A program made the translations under genes and the position numbers. From NCBI GenBank assembly GCA_036365455.1, contig JAWQUS010000007.1, forward strand, positions 22,956,001 through 23,020,000: 64,000 bases of DNA, written 5' to 3'. Positions 21,901-36,900 of this stretch are shown piece by piece. Position 1 is the first letter of the stretch, and each line of letters opens with the position of its first letter. A model generated the notes under the pieces. The model did not search any database. It had not been told where the DNA came from and worked only from the letters and a program-made list of their open reading frames with translations. Source of the stretch: Macrosoma leucophasiata. Taxonomy: Eukaryota; Arthropoda; Insecta; Lepidoptera; Hedylidae.

Positions 21901-24900
21901 ACAAAATATAACCTAAAAATTCTGTGAAAATTTTAAGCGTCTACTTGCTACCGTTATTGATATCGAGCAAAAATATAGGAAAAAAAAAACATGTTTATTG
22001 TATACCCCCTTGGACCCCTTAATATTTTAATTTTCTGATTTTTAGTTATAGCGGTAACAGTAATACATCATTTGTGAAAATTTTAGCTTTCTAGCTATTA
22101 CTGTTTATGAGATAAAGCCTGGTGACAGACAAGTTTAATCGTAATCGGACCGGTAGATTTTGTGTGATGCTTGAACAAACAGACAGTCAGACAGACAGAC
22201 AAAACATTTTTCTGATCACATATTTTTGTTCGGTATCGATCTAGTAACATCCCCTGGTATTTATTTTTTCAATATTTTCAATGTACAGAATTTACACTTC
22301 TACAGTTTTATTATAAGTATAGATTATACAACCACCGTGGATCGATTGATTAGTCTGGTTGTCTGGGCGTAGATAAACAAAGTGATTCTAGAATGGTAAC
22401 GATAACCTATCTCCAACACTGATAGACAGAAATATAGGTGCATGTTTACTTGTGATGTTCAGATTGCCGAAGAGTATACAATTACTCAGATTGCATTCAT
22501 CCCAGTTAAGGAAGGTTACAACTAAATTAGTAATGGAAGTGAAATCAACAACGCAGCGGAAATAAACAACGACAAATCCGGTGATACTAGACAGATAAGA
22601 CATCGGCGTTCAATGTCAATGGGGAACTGTGTGATCAATGTCGAGGATTTTTACGATGAACTGCAGTGAATATTCTAGTTTGATGGAAAATGTTCGCATG
22701 TCATCAATTTAGGTATAGTAAATAATTTATATAATTGTACTATTTATTTTTCGCAATAACACATGCGAGTGGACTTTAGAAATTTAAAAAAAAACGGAAA
22801 GAAAAATTTGACTTCGGGCAGGAATCGAACCTGCGACCTCAGGATAACCAGTCCAGCCGCTTTCCACAGTCCCACACCGCCTTTCTCGATAAATGGACTA
22901 TCTTACACTAAAAGATTTTTTCAAATCGGTCTAGTTATTCCTATTATTATTATTTTTTTTTTAATTGTTTCACGACCACGGATTCAAGTCCTTAACAGCC
23001 CATCTTCAGTAATTTTTATCTTCATTTCTTATGATAATGAATATCCGTATGGAAGATGACGATGATTGGATGCTTCCATGTGGAATATGATGAGATGGCT
23101 CCAGTAAAGTGATGGGGACTTTACTAGGAGATTTGACGAAGTTTTGGAGGAAACATGAAAATTCACTTTTCACTTATAATATCACTTTCCTACACCCGTG
23201 AACATTATCGAATGTTTTATAATAAAAATCCCACCATTTTTACACATAAAAACGCGACTATACACAAATTTCGAAAATAATATCACGCAGCGACACAGCT
23301 GTTTTCCGCGTTCCCGCTAAAACTCCCCTATTATTATTATTAAGTATAGAAGTATAGATTCTCCCGATCAACAGAACAAAACCACCAAGAATATATATAC
23401 TCACATCGAACGTTCTCCGATCTGCCGAACTCGCCCACGAAGGCGAGCCGCAGTTTGCAGGAGAGCGCTAAATCAGCTATCGTGTTCAGTCTCGCACTGT
23501 CCTCCGCCGTGAGCTGGTCCTTGCAGTGCACGTTCACCAGGATCATCGGCCGCCCACATATCAGGAACGCTGGAAGTAATCATTAGAATAATAAAAAAAT
23601 ATTGTTTTGATTTATGACGGGACAAACCCTATCGCCCGCTAGCGGCAGTGCTTAGCTAACATGGGTGGCACCCAGGGCAGATGAGCAATAAAAAAACATG
23701 GAAATTCTTTTGTATCTTATTTCTCTATTCTCCACCGCTGTGCACGCCTATTTGCCACTGGCGCCGCCTGGTATGATAAATGCGAAAGTGAGTTTTGTGT
23801 TGCGCTTTCACGTCTATACAGTTCAAATTTGGCTTATTTAGAGAGGGTGTCACCCCCAAGTGGGTGGCACCCGGTGCGGGTCTCCCTCTAGCTACGCCAC
23901 TAGTGGAGAATTATTTCGCTAGAGCAGTCAGTCATCTCAATAATAGGGGGTCAAACCATTCCAATCACTACTAATATTATAATTGCGAAAGTAACTCTGT
24001 CTGTCTGTCACCTATTCACGTCCAAACGACTGAACCGATTTTAATGAAATTTGGCACAGAGATAGAGCTGACCTTGAGAAAGTACATAGGCTACTTAGTT
24101 ATTAATAAAACGACTTCCACGCGGGCGAAGCCGCGGGCAACAAACAGCTAGTAAGCAATAAATACAATATAACGCGGGAAAACAGGGCCACTGCGATCGC
24201 CAGTCATAAAAAGTCCAATATTGCCAACGGATTCTTAGCTACGTCCGTGAAATCAAACACTTGTGGTTGTGAAATAAACCAATCCGTACCTATCACAGAC
24301 TCGTTTCCGCTTCTAAATATGTACTAGGTCTTTCTCCGAAAAACTAACGTTTCATTTCTAATTTTATTTTGCTAAAGTAATCGAATCGATAATGGCATGC
24401 TAATTAAATTGAAAGAGAACGAAATCGATTTCTAATTTTGTTGAGTAGGCGGCCTACTGTTGAACGTCCAGACAAATCAATATTAGGTAAATAAATAACA
24501 ATGTCTCCTCCAAAATATATTTGGATTCTGATGCTTCAAAATTTTGAAGAAAGATCTTGTAAATTTTTTTCATCAGGTCGAAATGATCGAAGGTTTGGTG
24601 GCAAACACACTTGCAGTTCACACTAAAGATTATATGTTTACACGGATATAAATATGTACCTATACATCCGTGTAAACAGATAACACAGAAACCGAACGCC
24701 AATGCAGGTGTGGTGCCACTTGAGGCCTAATTTGTTATGCCTCTGTGACATACGGAGGCATAAAGAATGCAGCTAAATCTCTTCAAAAACGATTAAAGCG
24801 TCATTGGATACTTGTTTCTGAGACCAATCATCGCTGTGGTGCGCCTCTAGGTCACAACTGTTAGCCCAAAGTGCTAAAACTGGACGGGCAATTTGTAACA

Positions 24901-27900
24901 CTTAACCCGTCGCCCCTTCGACCTGCGTTTCGAGACAACTCGGCACTTTATTTCAAGAGCCAATGTTTGGTTAATTGACCTCTAATATACGGAGTTCAGA
25001 GTTTTTATACAGATTTTATGAAGATGTCAGCGAAGTAATAAACAGTGTGACGCATAACAATAAAAATGAATCCGTTAATTCTCCTGAGGATACGCATACT
25101 CACGATTTTTCAGCTAGTTATATTTGTTTTCGCGTCTGTCTATGTGTCCTTCTGTAAAAATTTAAATGCGTTCGTGAAGTTAGTAACAATTTACTGCGAA
25201 AAAGGCGATTTTATGGAAACAAAAAAGGATGGTATAATAAAATTGACTGGACAAATTTTTATTCCCACAAGATCTAGATGAATACATCCGCTGATTTTCC
25301 AACTAAGCTAGCTACAATTAAGAAGAAACATTTAGAAGTCGCGTCCCCGTCGCTTCAAATTCAGTCCAATGATTATTTTTTTTTAATTTAGGTCTTTACA
25401 CAAAACGTTGGATTATATTCGTTAATTTTCCCGGATAGAGTGTTTCTGGCTCAACTCTGCATGCAATGTTTCATTAACTACGCAAGTGCGCCCACGGCAG
25501 TTTTAAACTACCATCCGTTAACACTCATTATGTCTGTATTTTTTTTAATGTAATGAAAGTAGCAAACAAGCATGCAGTTCACATTGATATTAAGTGATGA
25601 CTGCAGCCTATAGACACCCACACAAAGACCAAGGTCAAAGTGCAGATGCGTTACCACTCCTGAGGCCTAAGGTGTTACGCCTCTGTGCCGGAAATTACAG
25701 GGCATACATTACCACCTGACCGGAACACGATAGTGCTGAACACTACCATTTAGCGGCAAGTTTATTAGGTAATGCCGTGGTGCCTACGCCCGCGAGCTCC
25801 GTCACTGGAGCTCTTACCACCAGTGAACGTTTGTAACCAGTGTAAGTTTGTAATGTTTGTATCGTCAAGCTTTAGCTTACAATTGTTCGATGGTGTATGT
25901 CACGGCCTACCGTATGATTTTTTAAATGTAATGATGGTGAGGAAACTCTCGTGCCGTTGATCATCATTGACTCATCGATGGATACTGCAGCCTATACAAA
26001 TCTACATTAAAACCGATGGTCACAGTGGAGATTCGTTACTACTTTTTCTTCTTGTAGTGCCTCTCCAACTAGTGACGGTTGGCCGTCAGTTCGGAGGATT
26101 TGTGTCTGTCTTTTGCGAGACGAAATAGTTCAGGGGCACGAATATTGCGCAGCCACGTCGTTGCTACTACTGAGGTTTAATTTGTTTTGGCTATGATAGT
26201 TATAGGCCCCGTAGGCCATACTTTTGAAATCTCCGTAAGGATATACTCTTTTATGAAATAAAAGTGGCCAACAAGTATGCAGATCGCGTATCACAAGGAA
26301 ACAATACTATCAATTTTTGTTATCATTTAAAACGCGACATTTAATTAAAACCAAACACTAACGTTTCTGACGTTAGTGTTTGGCGTGGGGATCTTCGTCC
26401 CCATGGATGAGATGAAAGGATGATCAGAAGTTACTGTTTTTGTAGAACGTGACGATCCCATCGGTCGAAGTCGTTTTATTATTAAAATATATCTCTGTTC
26501 ATCTGTTTTTTCTATACACTTTTGGTGATTTTACCTGAAAATGGGACAATTCCGCATTTTAAAGGTTTCCTCGCGGGCGCACTGGGCCGACGTGCTTGAA
26601 AGCGGGACTGTGGTCACTTAAGGCATGTATCCTCTTTTATCTAACCCTTTAGGGCAATAAAAACGTGAAATTATTCATTACGAAAAACGTCCACTGCTGT
26701 AAAAACCTTCCCCAAAGACTCCCAGAACAGTAATAATAATAATGGCAACCCATTATACGTCCCACTGCTGGGCACGAGTCTCTTACCTTTTCAGGAGGAG
26801 GCCTGGAGCTTACTCCACCACGCTGCTCCAATGCGGATTGGTGGAGATGCGGGGTTAGTAGCCAACCCGCTGTCGGATGTTTTCAAGCCTCCAACAAGGT
26901 TTAACGACTGCTATCTATCGATAGCAACCGGGACCGATGGCTTAACGTGCCCTCCGAAGCACGGAAACTCGCATTTTTTAAATTTGCCACTAGCGGTCAC
27001 CCATCACACACCCGACCGCGCCCGTTGTGTTTAACCGAGTAGATCGCTTATGATCTACACCAGCCGCGAAGCCATGCGCGCTTCCCACGGGGCCATGCGC
27101 ACTTCTAACAGTGCTGTGCGTCATTAGGGGAGAATATGCCATTATCGCCACGCTTGGCAGGCGGATTGGCGATCGCAGTGGCGGTAGTTTTGTAGCGAGA
27201 TGCTAAAGTCATGTTTTCATCCAATCAAATTCAGTGTCTTTGGGATAATAATTAAAATATCACAATGACCTACTTATATTTTTTGCAACTGACCACATTT
27301 CATGTGGTCACGTGAAGCCATTCGACAAACATCGTGTATGTCGTACATAAATAATTATAATTAATGATAATTTATGTAATGGAAACGATTGTTTGTGTTT
27401 AAGTATAACCTAAGCGTTATAACTTTGGATTTGATGTGACCAACAATTACCGGAATTCATTTAAAACTGGAATTTACATTTTTGACGATTTTTTTTTGTT
27501 TTGTCGTCTATTTTTTGTTTAACAGTCTGTGGGATTAAAATTGTCATACATTAATATATTGTTGCAACTTATTTTTAACCGACTTCAATAAAAGGAGAAG
27601 CTTCTCATTTCGTTTTTTTTATCAAGTTACTTGTGCTCACATATAAAGTTCCGTAACACGTATGCTATGTATAATAAAATAATTATTATAAAAAAGACTA
27701 TGCGCTTATTTGGCTCTTTGAAACTCCTTTATTTATGAATAACTTTTTGAAATGTATGAATATCATATTTGATTGTTTGATATTATTTCGCATTAACACA
27801 TGCTTGTGAAATATATTTTATTTTTAAATAAAAATGGAAAGAAAAATTTGACTTCAGGCGAGGCTCGAACTCGCGACCTACTGGGAATCTAGTCCAGCCG

Positions 27901-30900
27901 CTCTTCCAATTGAGCTACTGAAGCCCTGCCCGATTTGTCAAATCTTTCCTTCACATCTATTGCATTGCTTTATGGTAGCAGTAGCGCCATCTATTACCAA
28001 CTATGCTAGTTAGGCAACCGATATAATAGACTTTTCAGTTTATTGAATATCGTAAAGAAGTCGCTTTTACCCTTAATAATTGTTTGATATTATTTCGCAT
28101 TAACACATGCTTGTGAAATATATTTTATTTCATTTAAAAATAAAATATATTTCACAAGCATGTGTTAATGCGAAATATATTTTATTTAAAAAACTAGCAT
28201 AGTTGGTAATAGATGGCGCTACTGCTACCATAAAGCAATGCAATAGATGTGAAGGAAAGATTTGACAAATCGGGCAGGGCTTCAGTAGCTCAATTGGAAG
28301 AGCGGCTGGACTAGATTCCCAGTAGGTCGCGAGTTCGAGCCTCGCCTGAAGTCAAATTTTTCTTTCCATTTTTATTTAAAAATAAAATATATCATATTTG
28401 ATCCAATTTGAGGAGAATATTAAATTAAGTTACTTAATTATATTTTTTTTGTATAATAAAGTAACTTAATTTAATATTCTCCTCTTTTGGCGCCATAATA
28501 TAAGTACGTTAAAGGTAGGTAACTGTACTTTCCTAAATAAGGGCTCACCACCCATCAACCGAACCATGAGGCCCTTAATCCCGCCTATAAATCGCCGGAA
28601 GCGGTAACGTTAGCAGACTTATGTAAAATGCGATATAATTAATATGCAAGCGATGTAGATCGCCTCGCTTCAACGTACGACCGACGTATATGGCCTATTG
28701 ATAGGGCTGCTACGTTAATTTACGAAAAGAAAAAATATGGAGTCAAAGAAAATAAGAAATATGTCCAAATGTTCAAGTTTTCGCGACATTTATACTCTTG
28801 GACATAGAAAACATGTTTCTAAAATAATCTTATATATATGTATAAAGCATATCATTCTCTTTTTATAAGGCAGTAGTTTTTCGTGACTTGTGTACAAGTT
28901 GTACAACCCCACATTATTACTCTTGGACACAGGATTGTCAGGATGCATAAAACTACAGGCTTTCGTCCCAAAAACCCATGTGTTCTAGTACCATAGGTAC
29001 CTTCAATATTATATGATATCCACATTTTGTGTATTGTGCACAACCCTACCACCATTACTTTATAGGGAACAATTTAAATAAGTATTTGGTGCAATCGATA
29101 GCGACCTCTATTTTAATTGCACTAAGGTTACAGCGAAATGCAAGGGCGGACCAAATGTCAATAACACGGCATGGTAACATTGCCAACCCAAATAGCGTGA
29201 TGAGTGACCATTTCGGGCACGCGATACGAGAACGACCGTGTACGATTTCAATTTAAAAATTAAATGTTTTTACATATCTTCACGCTTTTTTACCGAAGGG
29301 GTACGCAGGGATAAATGTATGCATTCAAGGACACCCACGAGTGGACAACGCCAGACACGAAGGATACCTTTATCTCTGATACGATTGAAAAGTGATGTCG
29401 TTGCTGCCGGCCACGAACTTCGAACTACTATCAAGGATCGTCGTGTCGTGTAGTAAAAAGAGACTTCTCCTGTCTGGTTAGTGTTAGGCAAATATCTTTT
29501 TAAACCTTTTATTGATCTTTTGCATGTATCGTATTCAACAATTTGAATTCGTGTCAATTAGTAAAGGGTTAACTAAAAAACTACTGTTCTAGAATGGAAC
29601 CGGAAGACGAAGCGTAGGCAGGTCTCCCTCGAGGTGAGGTAACGATTACGGAAAATCGCTGGATGAGGGTGGCCCCGGACCGTTCTTTAGGGCAGTCTTT
29701 GGAGGAGTCTAATGTCCATCAGTATACGTCTTTCGACTGAAATGAAGCTCATTATGAAAATAAAACCAGAAAGCAATTCATCACACACAATGATACGACT
29801 ATGACAAATAAATAAAAAATACGTAGGTACCTACTTACTTAAAAGTACCAATCTTTATCTATATCTTTATCGCGGTTGGACCTCCAATCATTACTGAATA
29901 TGAAAAAAATTAATATCATCTTTGAGGCAAATTCCACAGCGTATAACACAGTTTGAAGCAAAAATTAGCACGGCAGACTGGCAATCAATTCTCAATGGGG
30001 CACGAATTGAGCCAATTATGTTAATACAATGCTCAATGATTTCGAATTGTTCATTGTAATAGATGACTACTACCGATGGAAGTACTGGAATGGACATACA
30101 TTCGGTTGTAAATAAAAATGTAAAGTTTATAATTCGATAAATTTAATTATAAAATCACTTCACCACTGCATTTGCCATGACCCCACCCATGGGTCACCAG
30201 TATTTTTTTTTTCAGTTCCAAGTTTTCTTTTAGATAATGACCACGGCAAACGATCATGCAGTTCACATGGTTAGTAAGTGAATACTAAGGGCGAGATTCA
30301 CAGACCGCACTACGACTTTACTTTCGAGCAAAGTACGCTTCGAACTGTCAAAACCCATACATTTCTGACAGTTCTAAGCATACTTTGCTCAAAGTAAAGT
30401 CGTAGTGCAGTCTGTGAATCTCACCATAAGACTTCTACCCAAAAACCAGAGTTCAAAACACAAAATGCGTTGACAAACTATGTGACAGTAATAACGGGCT
30501 ATACATGACATAGATTAAGTAATGCGCTCTACGTTCTCGAAATTCCATACTGAAACTCTACGACGAGTGAACATGTTATTGTAGGTGATTATCGTAGATC
30601 ACATTTTCAAAATGCCAGGGAAACTGGAAATCTCTATGAATGGAAAATTCCCAATGATCTGGGGATTGGACTTTGGATCTCAGGTCTAATAGCAGTGGCC
30701 TGCTAACATCTGCTAACCATCATACCACCAAAGCAGTTAATATGAACTTGTAAACAAGAAAACTGCGATTTAACGTGATTAAGAAAACCATGTGTTGTTT
30801 CTCATAAAACAGAATCGTAAAAAGATATGTTCATTAAAATGGTTTTAAAATTGTTATCCGTGACGCATTTCTGGAAAAAAAGCAACATTACAATCAGGTA

Positions 30901-33900
30901 TGTTCGTTTTTTTGGTGAACATTTCCATATACATTAATGTTACAGTATTTTTTATATATTTGTCGGAGCAAGAAGTTTATTGTTGGTTCTGTAAAGTACT
31001 AGGCTATAGAAATACCTTGCTAAAAATATTATTTTAAGTTAATTTGATTTGTTAGATTTTGTTATCGTTTAAAATCATTATTTCATTTAAAGAGTAATTG
31101 TATTATAAAATTACATTACCGAGTTGAGGGTAGGCCTCGAGCGGGGTCGAGGCGCCATCTGACAGATCGCCGTTAACGGAGGTTATAAAATGTGTCGTTG
31201 TTGATCGAGATGGATCATTCTTTGGTTGGACAGTGGAGTACTATTAGATTGGCGAAGTAAGATCGGTATCGCGAACCCGCTGCTCGTTGTACTTCAAAGT
31301 TTAAAAGTGTAATTATATCAAAGAGTTTTGCGTGTAAAATTAAGCAGTGATATTCTGTTAAAGTGATTAAATCTAACCGATAATAGTGACTTATTGTTTT
31401 GTGCTAGCATTTAACCCTCAAGACGCCCACTAAACACATGACCACGAATGATGTCGAGATTACCGTTCTTTCTCCGACATATTTTTTTATCGAATACAGG
31501 TAATAGCTATCAAAAGTTACTGCTAAGGCAATGCAATAGAATGTGAAGGAAAAATTCTACATTTGGACTTGGGTAGCTCAGGTGGGAGAGCGACGGAACT
31601 AGTGATCCCAGTATTCTTTAAAATATTTCACTAGCATTATTGTTGGCTTGACTTTAAATAACTACGGGTAGTAAGTAAATAATACTGCAGCCCGATCAAC
31701 ATAGACATAAAAGTGTGCGAAAGCAAAAGTATATGTGCATATCTGATAGTCATACAACTACTTTTAAAACCACAAATTACCTGTACGCAAACGTTGTTTA
31801 CTATAATTCTTCAAGATAAGGATTTGTTCGCGGCTTGTAGACAATGACATTTATAAGTAAATACAATGCAAATGTAGTATGCACATTTATTGTTTTCCTG
31901 TTACAATGCACTGAACAATATGAATAAGTACAGAACAACGAGCACCACTGACGCACCAGAGATAGTTTTCAAGGGCAACTGCCTGATCCCCGTAGTAACT
32001 ACAACAGAGACATGACAATTTAGGTCTCAGGGGTCAGGCAACACATCTGCATTTTGAACTCTGGCTATTGTGTAGGTGTCTTTAGGCGGTGGGTAGTCAT
32101 CACTCACCAATGTCAGCTGCATGCTTGTTTGCCACCTTCCGTACATAAAAAACCGGTCATGTGCGTGTCGGCCCACGTGCAGTATACGGTTCCGTAGTTT
32201 AACGTAGGTAACGTAGGTTTGCCGTAGGTAAGCCCCACGGTAGAAGTCGTTTATCTATCTATTATATAAAAATAAGTCGGGTTTTCCTTCCTGACGCTAT
32301 AACTCCAGAACGCACGAACCGATTTCTACGGTTTTGCATTCGTTGGAAAGGTCTCGGCCTCCGTGAGGTTTATAGCAAGGTTTATAGAAGAAAATTCAGG
32401 AAAAAATATTTATAAAACGACATCCACGCGGGCGAAGCCGCGGGCAACAGCTAGTAATCTATACAAATAAATAAAATTGAAGTGTCTGTTTGTAATATAA
32501 AAATAACTAAATGCAAATGTATGTATACACGGTACATATATCAAAATAATTTTGTCTGTTTGTTGGGGCTTATCTCGGGAACGGCTGCAAGGGTCGACGC
32601 AACTTTCACTGGCCGATAGCTTATGTAATAAGGACTAACTTAGGCTACTTTAATACTAGCTGCGCCCACGACTTCGTCCGGGTAGATACCTACAGAACAA
32701 TCATAAATTCTCACGCGGATGGAGTCGCCGGCATAGCTAGTCATGAATAAAATGACCCCGTAAAGGAGATGTTGCGAGCTCGGCTCTGGTACGTACAGTA
32801 CTTGAAAAAATGGGTAAATTATAGAAGAATCCGAAAAAAATACAATTAATTTATTCAAGAATATATTTTAGAGTTACAACCACATTTAATTCAAACGATT
32901 TTATCATTTTCAATATGATTATTAGTGGCATTTGTCAAAATGACATCGCCCGCCATATTCGTCATGTTGGTTTTGAGTTGCAATTCTAACTAGCAAATAA
33001 TGTTTTGTAACTGCAAACAAAGCTAAATAAGTGAATATATGCAGTAAAAAACGTTTTAATATTGTGTACAATACATGGCCGGAGGTCCATACATTTTTGC
33101 AACATCTCCTTTGAAGTGTCTTAAAAATGACCATGTCATAAGTGCAATATTCACTATTATTATACATATGCACGTTATGCATTGCATGCTCGTATGCCAT
33201 GATTTTTAAGTTATTAAATGTATCTATCTTAAGCTAGATAAGCAATTTGTATTAAAATGAATCTTAGCCTCTACCATTAGAGCATAAATTCAAGAGCTTA
33301 CAATCGGTATTGATGTACCTATTGATATTTGAAGAGTTGATAATTCAGTCACGATTTTAGAATGACTATAAATGGCTTATGATACACCAATCAATTGGCA
33401 TCGATTTTTACATACTGAAATAGAACACTATAATAATACGGCAAGAGAAGCTGTAGCTATCAATGTATGTAAAATTGTTTGTACGTTTTGAGGACCGGGC
33501 GTTCTTTTTACGTCATTTCAAAGTAGATTGGTATATTTAACTGGTGGTAGACTTCTACCACCAGTTAAATAACAACTGCTGGTCGCCGAACTATTCTGAA
33601 TGTATATATTCGAGGAAGACATGGTCGCTTTTTTGTGTACCTAGTTCTATAACCAAAAGTAAATAGAAAAAAAACTAGATGTTTGCTCTCAGATCGTTCG
33701 TCATTCTTATCGCAGGCCCGCTTACTACTGCTTTGCTCGTAAGGATTATTGCGTGATGTCAAGTACGTAGTCTATTGCCTACCTCGGGCATATTGTTTCA
33801 AACCGAAAGTATGTATTTTTCAAATTCAACTGTGGGTTAAAGAGGATAAACGCGTTCAACCATACAAACGAACCAAAAAATCTTTAGCTTCATTTAATTT

Positions 33901-36900
33901 AATGTACAGGCTTCGCTTATTTAAAATCAATCAAAAATAGCTTTTATTTCAACAGCGTAAAGTACCCAGGTCACGCGTTTCGAAGGCCGAAAGTTCCCTG
34001 ATAGTACCTAAACTAAGAAAAATTTAAAATACCTACCGGAACGAGATTTGTATCAAGTTAGAAAAAACTAGGTTTAACCCACAAAACAGCCAAAAATAGC
34101 GATGAATAATTAAAATCGAAGTGTACCTACTAAGTCGTAAAATCTTCCGTACCAAACCGTACGCCACGCGATACGTACCACGTAATACGTGCCTGCTTCC
34201 GAGTAGGGATGCAAACGATACATCGATGCTTTGTTTTGATTGAGAAACATCGATGTTTTGATAACCATCGAGGTCCCTGTCGATGTTAATCTAAACGATG
34301 TTATATAAATAAAAATAAAATACGCTTACACTTACAGCCTCACATTAGGTATAAAACCTGTGTCGTGCGTCGGCAGAGAATAATTAATTTAATTTATATA
34401 TAATAGACAATTTTATTATGTAATAATACTAGGTATGTCGCGGGTGTGCAGTTGTATCTAAAAACATAAAGATGGTTGAAAACTTTCACCTAAGGCTTTA
34501 ATATGGCATGCTAAGTAATAAGAATATAGGATATATTTAAGTTGACACAAAATATTTTGTTGTTTAAATAAATTTCAGAACTGATTATCGAACTTGGCAT
34601 TAATTTAGATCTCTTCTTTTGTCATTGAAGTCAACATCCAAAGCACATATTATAATATTGGAACTTGGCTCTCATTTAACGTTTATGGTTTAGATAGGAT
34701 AGGAAAAGACTTCTAGTCAATATTTTATTCGATCGATATATCGATACCTCGATGTCTCCAATTACGATGTTTGCATCTCTACTTCCGAGTAGTTATTGTT
34801 TACGTCGGTTTCTCAAACAAAGGCAGCCGTGCGAATTTCTTTTAGCTATGCAAGCGTTATGCAACGGTATCGATACGTTTATTTTAAGAAGTAATTTCGC
34901 TGTAATTTAGTTTGAATCTTGGCAGTTGTATGAATGTGACGAAAGACAAAACATGATATTTTAACGGCACCGTTTTTGCCGGCACAGGAGCTTAGAGACA
35001 CAAACATCTCGTTTTTAAATTATAGCCTATAAGGCTACAGCAGTCATACTCAAAGTGTGCTCCGCGTAGCTCTGGATCTGTGGCACAGAATATGTATGTA
35101 ATAATACTATGTCCAGAATGGACACCCAACCTCCTCCCCTCTTATGGGCGACGGTTGGTATTTTCTACGTGCTACGCACACACGTGCACGTGTAAAACAC
35201 GTCACTGATTGATGTCTGTGTAATAGAGACCAAATTAACCGTTCAGTCCATTTTTTTTTTTTTTTTTTTTTATGTTATTTAAGTGGCAAACAAGCATGCA
35301 GTTCACATTGATGTTAAGTGATGACTGCAGCCTATAGACACCCACACAAAGACCAAGGTCAAAATGCAAATTCGTTACCACTCCTGAGGCCTAAGGTGTT
35401 ATGCCTCTGTGCCGGAAATTACAGGGCCGTACATTACCACCTGACCGGAACACGATAGTGCTGAACACTACCATTTAGCGGCAAGTAAATCAGGTAATGC
35501 GGTGGTGCCTACGCCCGCGAGCTCCGTCACTGGAGCTCTACCACCATTAAAACCAGCTTTACCACCATTTGGAGGAACCATGGAGAATTTTTTAACCATA
35601 TCGATTGGATTGAACCGGTTACACAAGTACAGGAATAATAGGTAAACACTTCATACACGAGTACTACAAAAACAAAACATGCATAGGTATATCGCCTTGA
35701 TAAGAATCTCAAGTGTAGCTAAAATTCTTCATAATCTTGGCGTGATTATCTCAATCTAATAGTGACGAAGCCCGCAGGCGTATGCACCACCACATTACCT
35801 AATCTACTTGCCGTTAAATGTTAGTATTCAACGCTATCGTGTTCTGGTCAAGTAGGTAGTCTATGCGCCCCTGTAATTTCCGGTACAGAGGCATATGAGC
35901 TTAAACCTCAGGAATGATGACGCATCTACATAGAAATCTCTGGTTTTTGTGTAAGTAGGCGTATATAGGCTGCAGTATTGGCTGCCATCGATAAGAAAGA
36001 AAGAAAAGAACATTTATTTGTATCAATGTAACAAAGCAAGTAGGAAGAGAAATTTAAGTGACAAACAAGTAAAAACTTATTGTTTTTATATTATTTCGCA
36101 TTAACACATGCTTGTGAAATATATTTTATTTTAAAGAAAAATGGAAAGAAAAATTTGACTTCAGGCGAGGCTCGAACTCGCGACCTACTGGGAATCTAGT
36201 CCTAATAATTCTACCCTTCTACCCTTAATAATTGTTTTTATATTATTTAATTGTTTTTATTTTATTTATTAAATAATATAAAAACAATTATTAAGGGTAA
36301 AAGCGACTTCTTTACGATATTCAATAAACTGAAAAGTCTATTATATCGGTTGCCTAACTAGCATAGTTGGTAATAGATGGCGCTACTGCTACCATAAAGC
36401 AATGCAATAGATGTGAAGGAAAGATTTGACAAATTGGGCAGGGCTTCAGTAGCTCAATTGGAAGAGCGGCTGGACTAGATTCCCAGTAGGTCGCGAGTTC
36501 GAGCCTCGCCTGAAGTCAAATTTTTCTTTCCATTTTTCTTTAAAATAAAGTAAAAACTACACTAATACAAATTGGTCCTAACTCAGCATGTGCTGGTTGA
36601 AGAACAACCAGCGCTGGTCTTCCGTTAGGACCACCAGGACAACTGGAACCAGTGAACTGTATGCTTGTTTCCCACTTCATGACATTAAAAAAACAGTACC
36701 TACTTATGTGTACTTATGTATCTACGCACGTAAGAAATTATAGGTACTTCTTCAGCGTAACCATCCAATATACCTATACCTATCAGAAATAAAATAAAAC
36801 GACAAAAAAGTTAAGCAACTAACTTCAGACCGTTGCTTTTATCTGTTTAGCAACTAATTTCAGACTGTCGCTTTTATCTGTAGGTGTGTAAAAATTGTAA

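Larger units (their letters stand above)
27807..28393. repeat. Large palindrome with two tRNA-like arms
   Basis: Left arm about 27807-28012 and right arm 28190-28393 are near-perfect reverse complements. Each carries a 76-nt tRNA-like segment (27850-27925 minus, 28278-28353 plus). The spacer holds a second palindrome (28078-28185, ATTTCGCATTAACACATGC on both sides). A third pair, GAGGAGAATATTAAATTAAG, brackets 28411-28485. Confidence 0.85.

Noticed and set aside
28852..29055. Minus frame with [15 protein letters not shown]
   Set aside because: Short, no splice context and no known motif.
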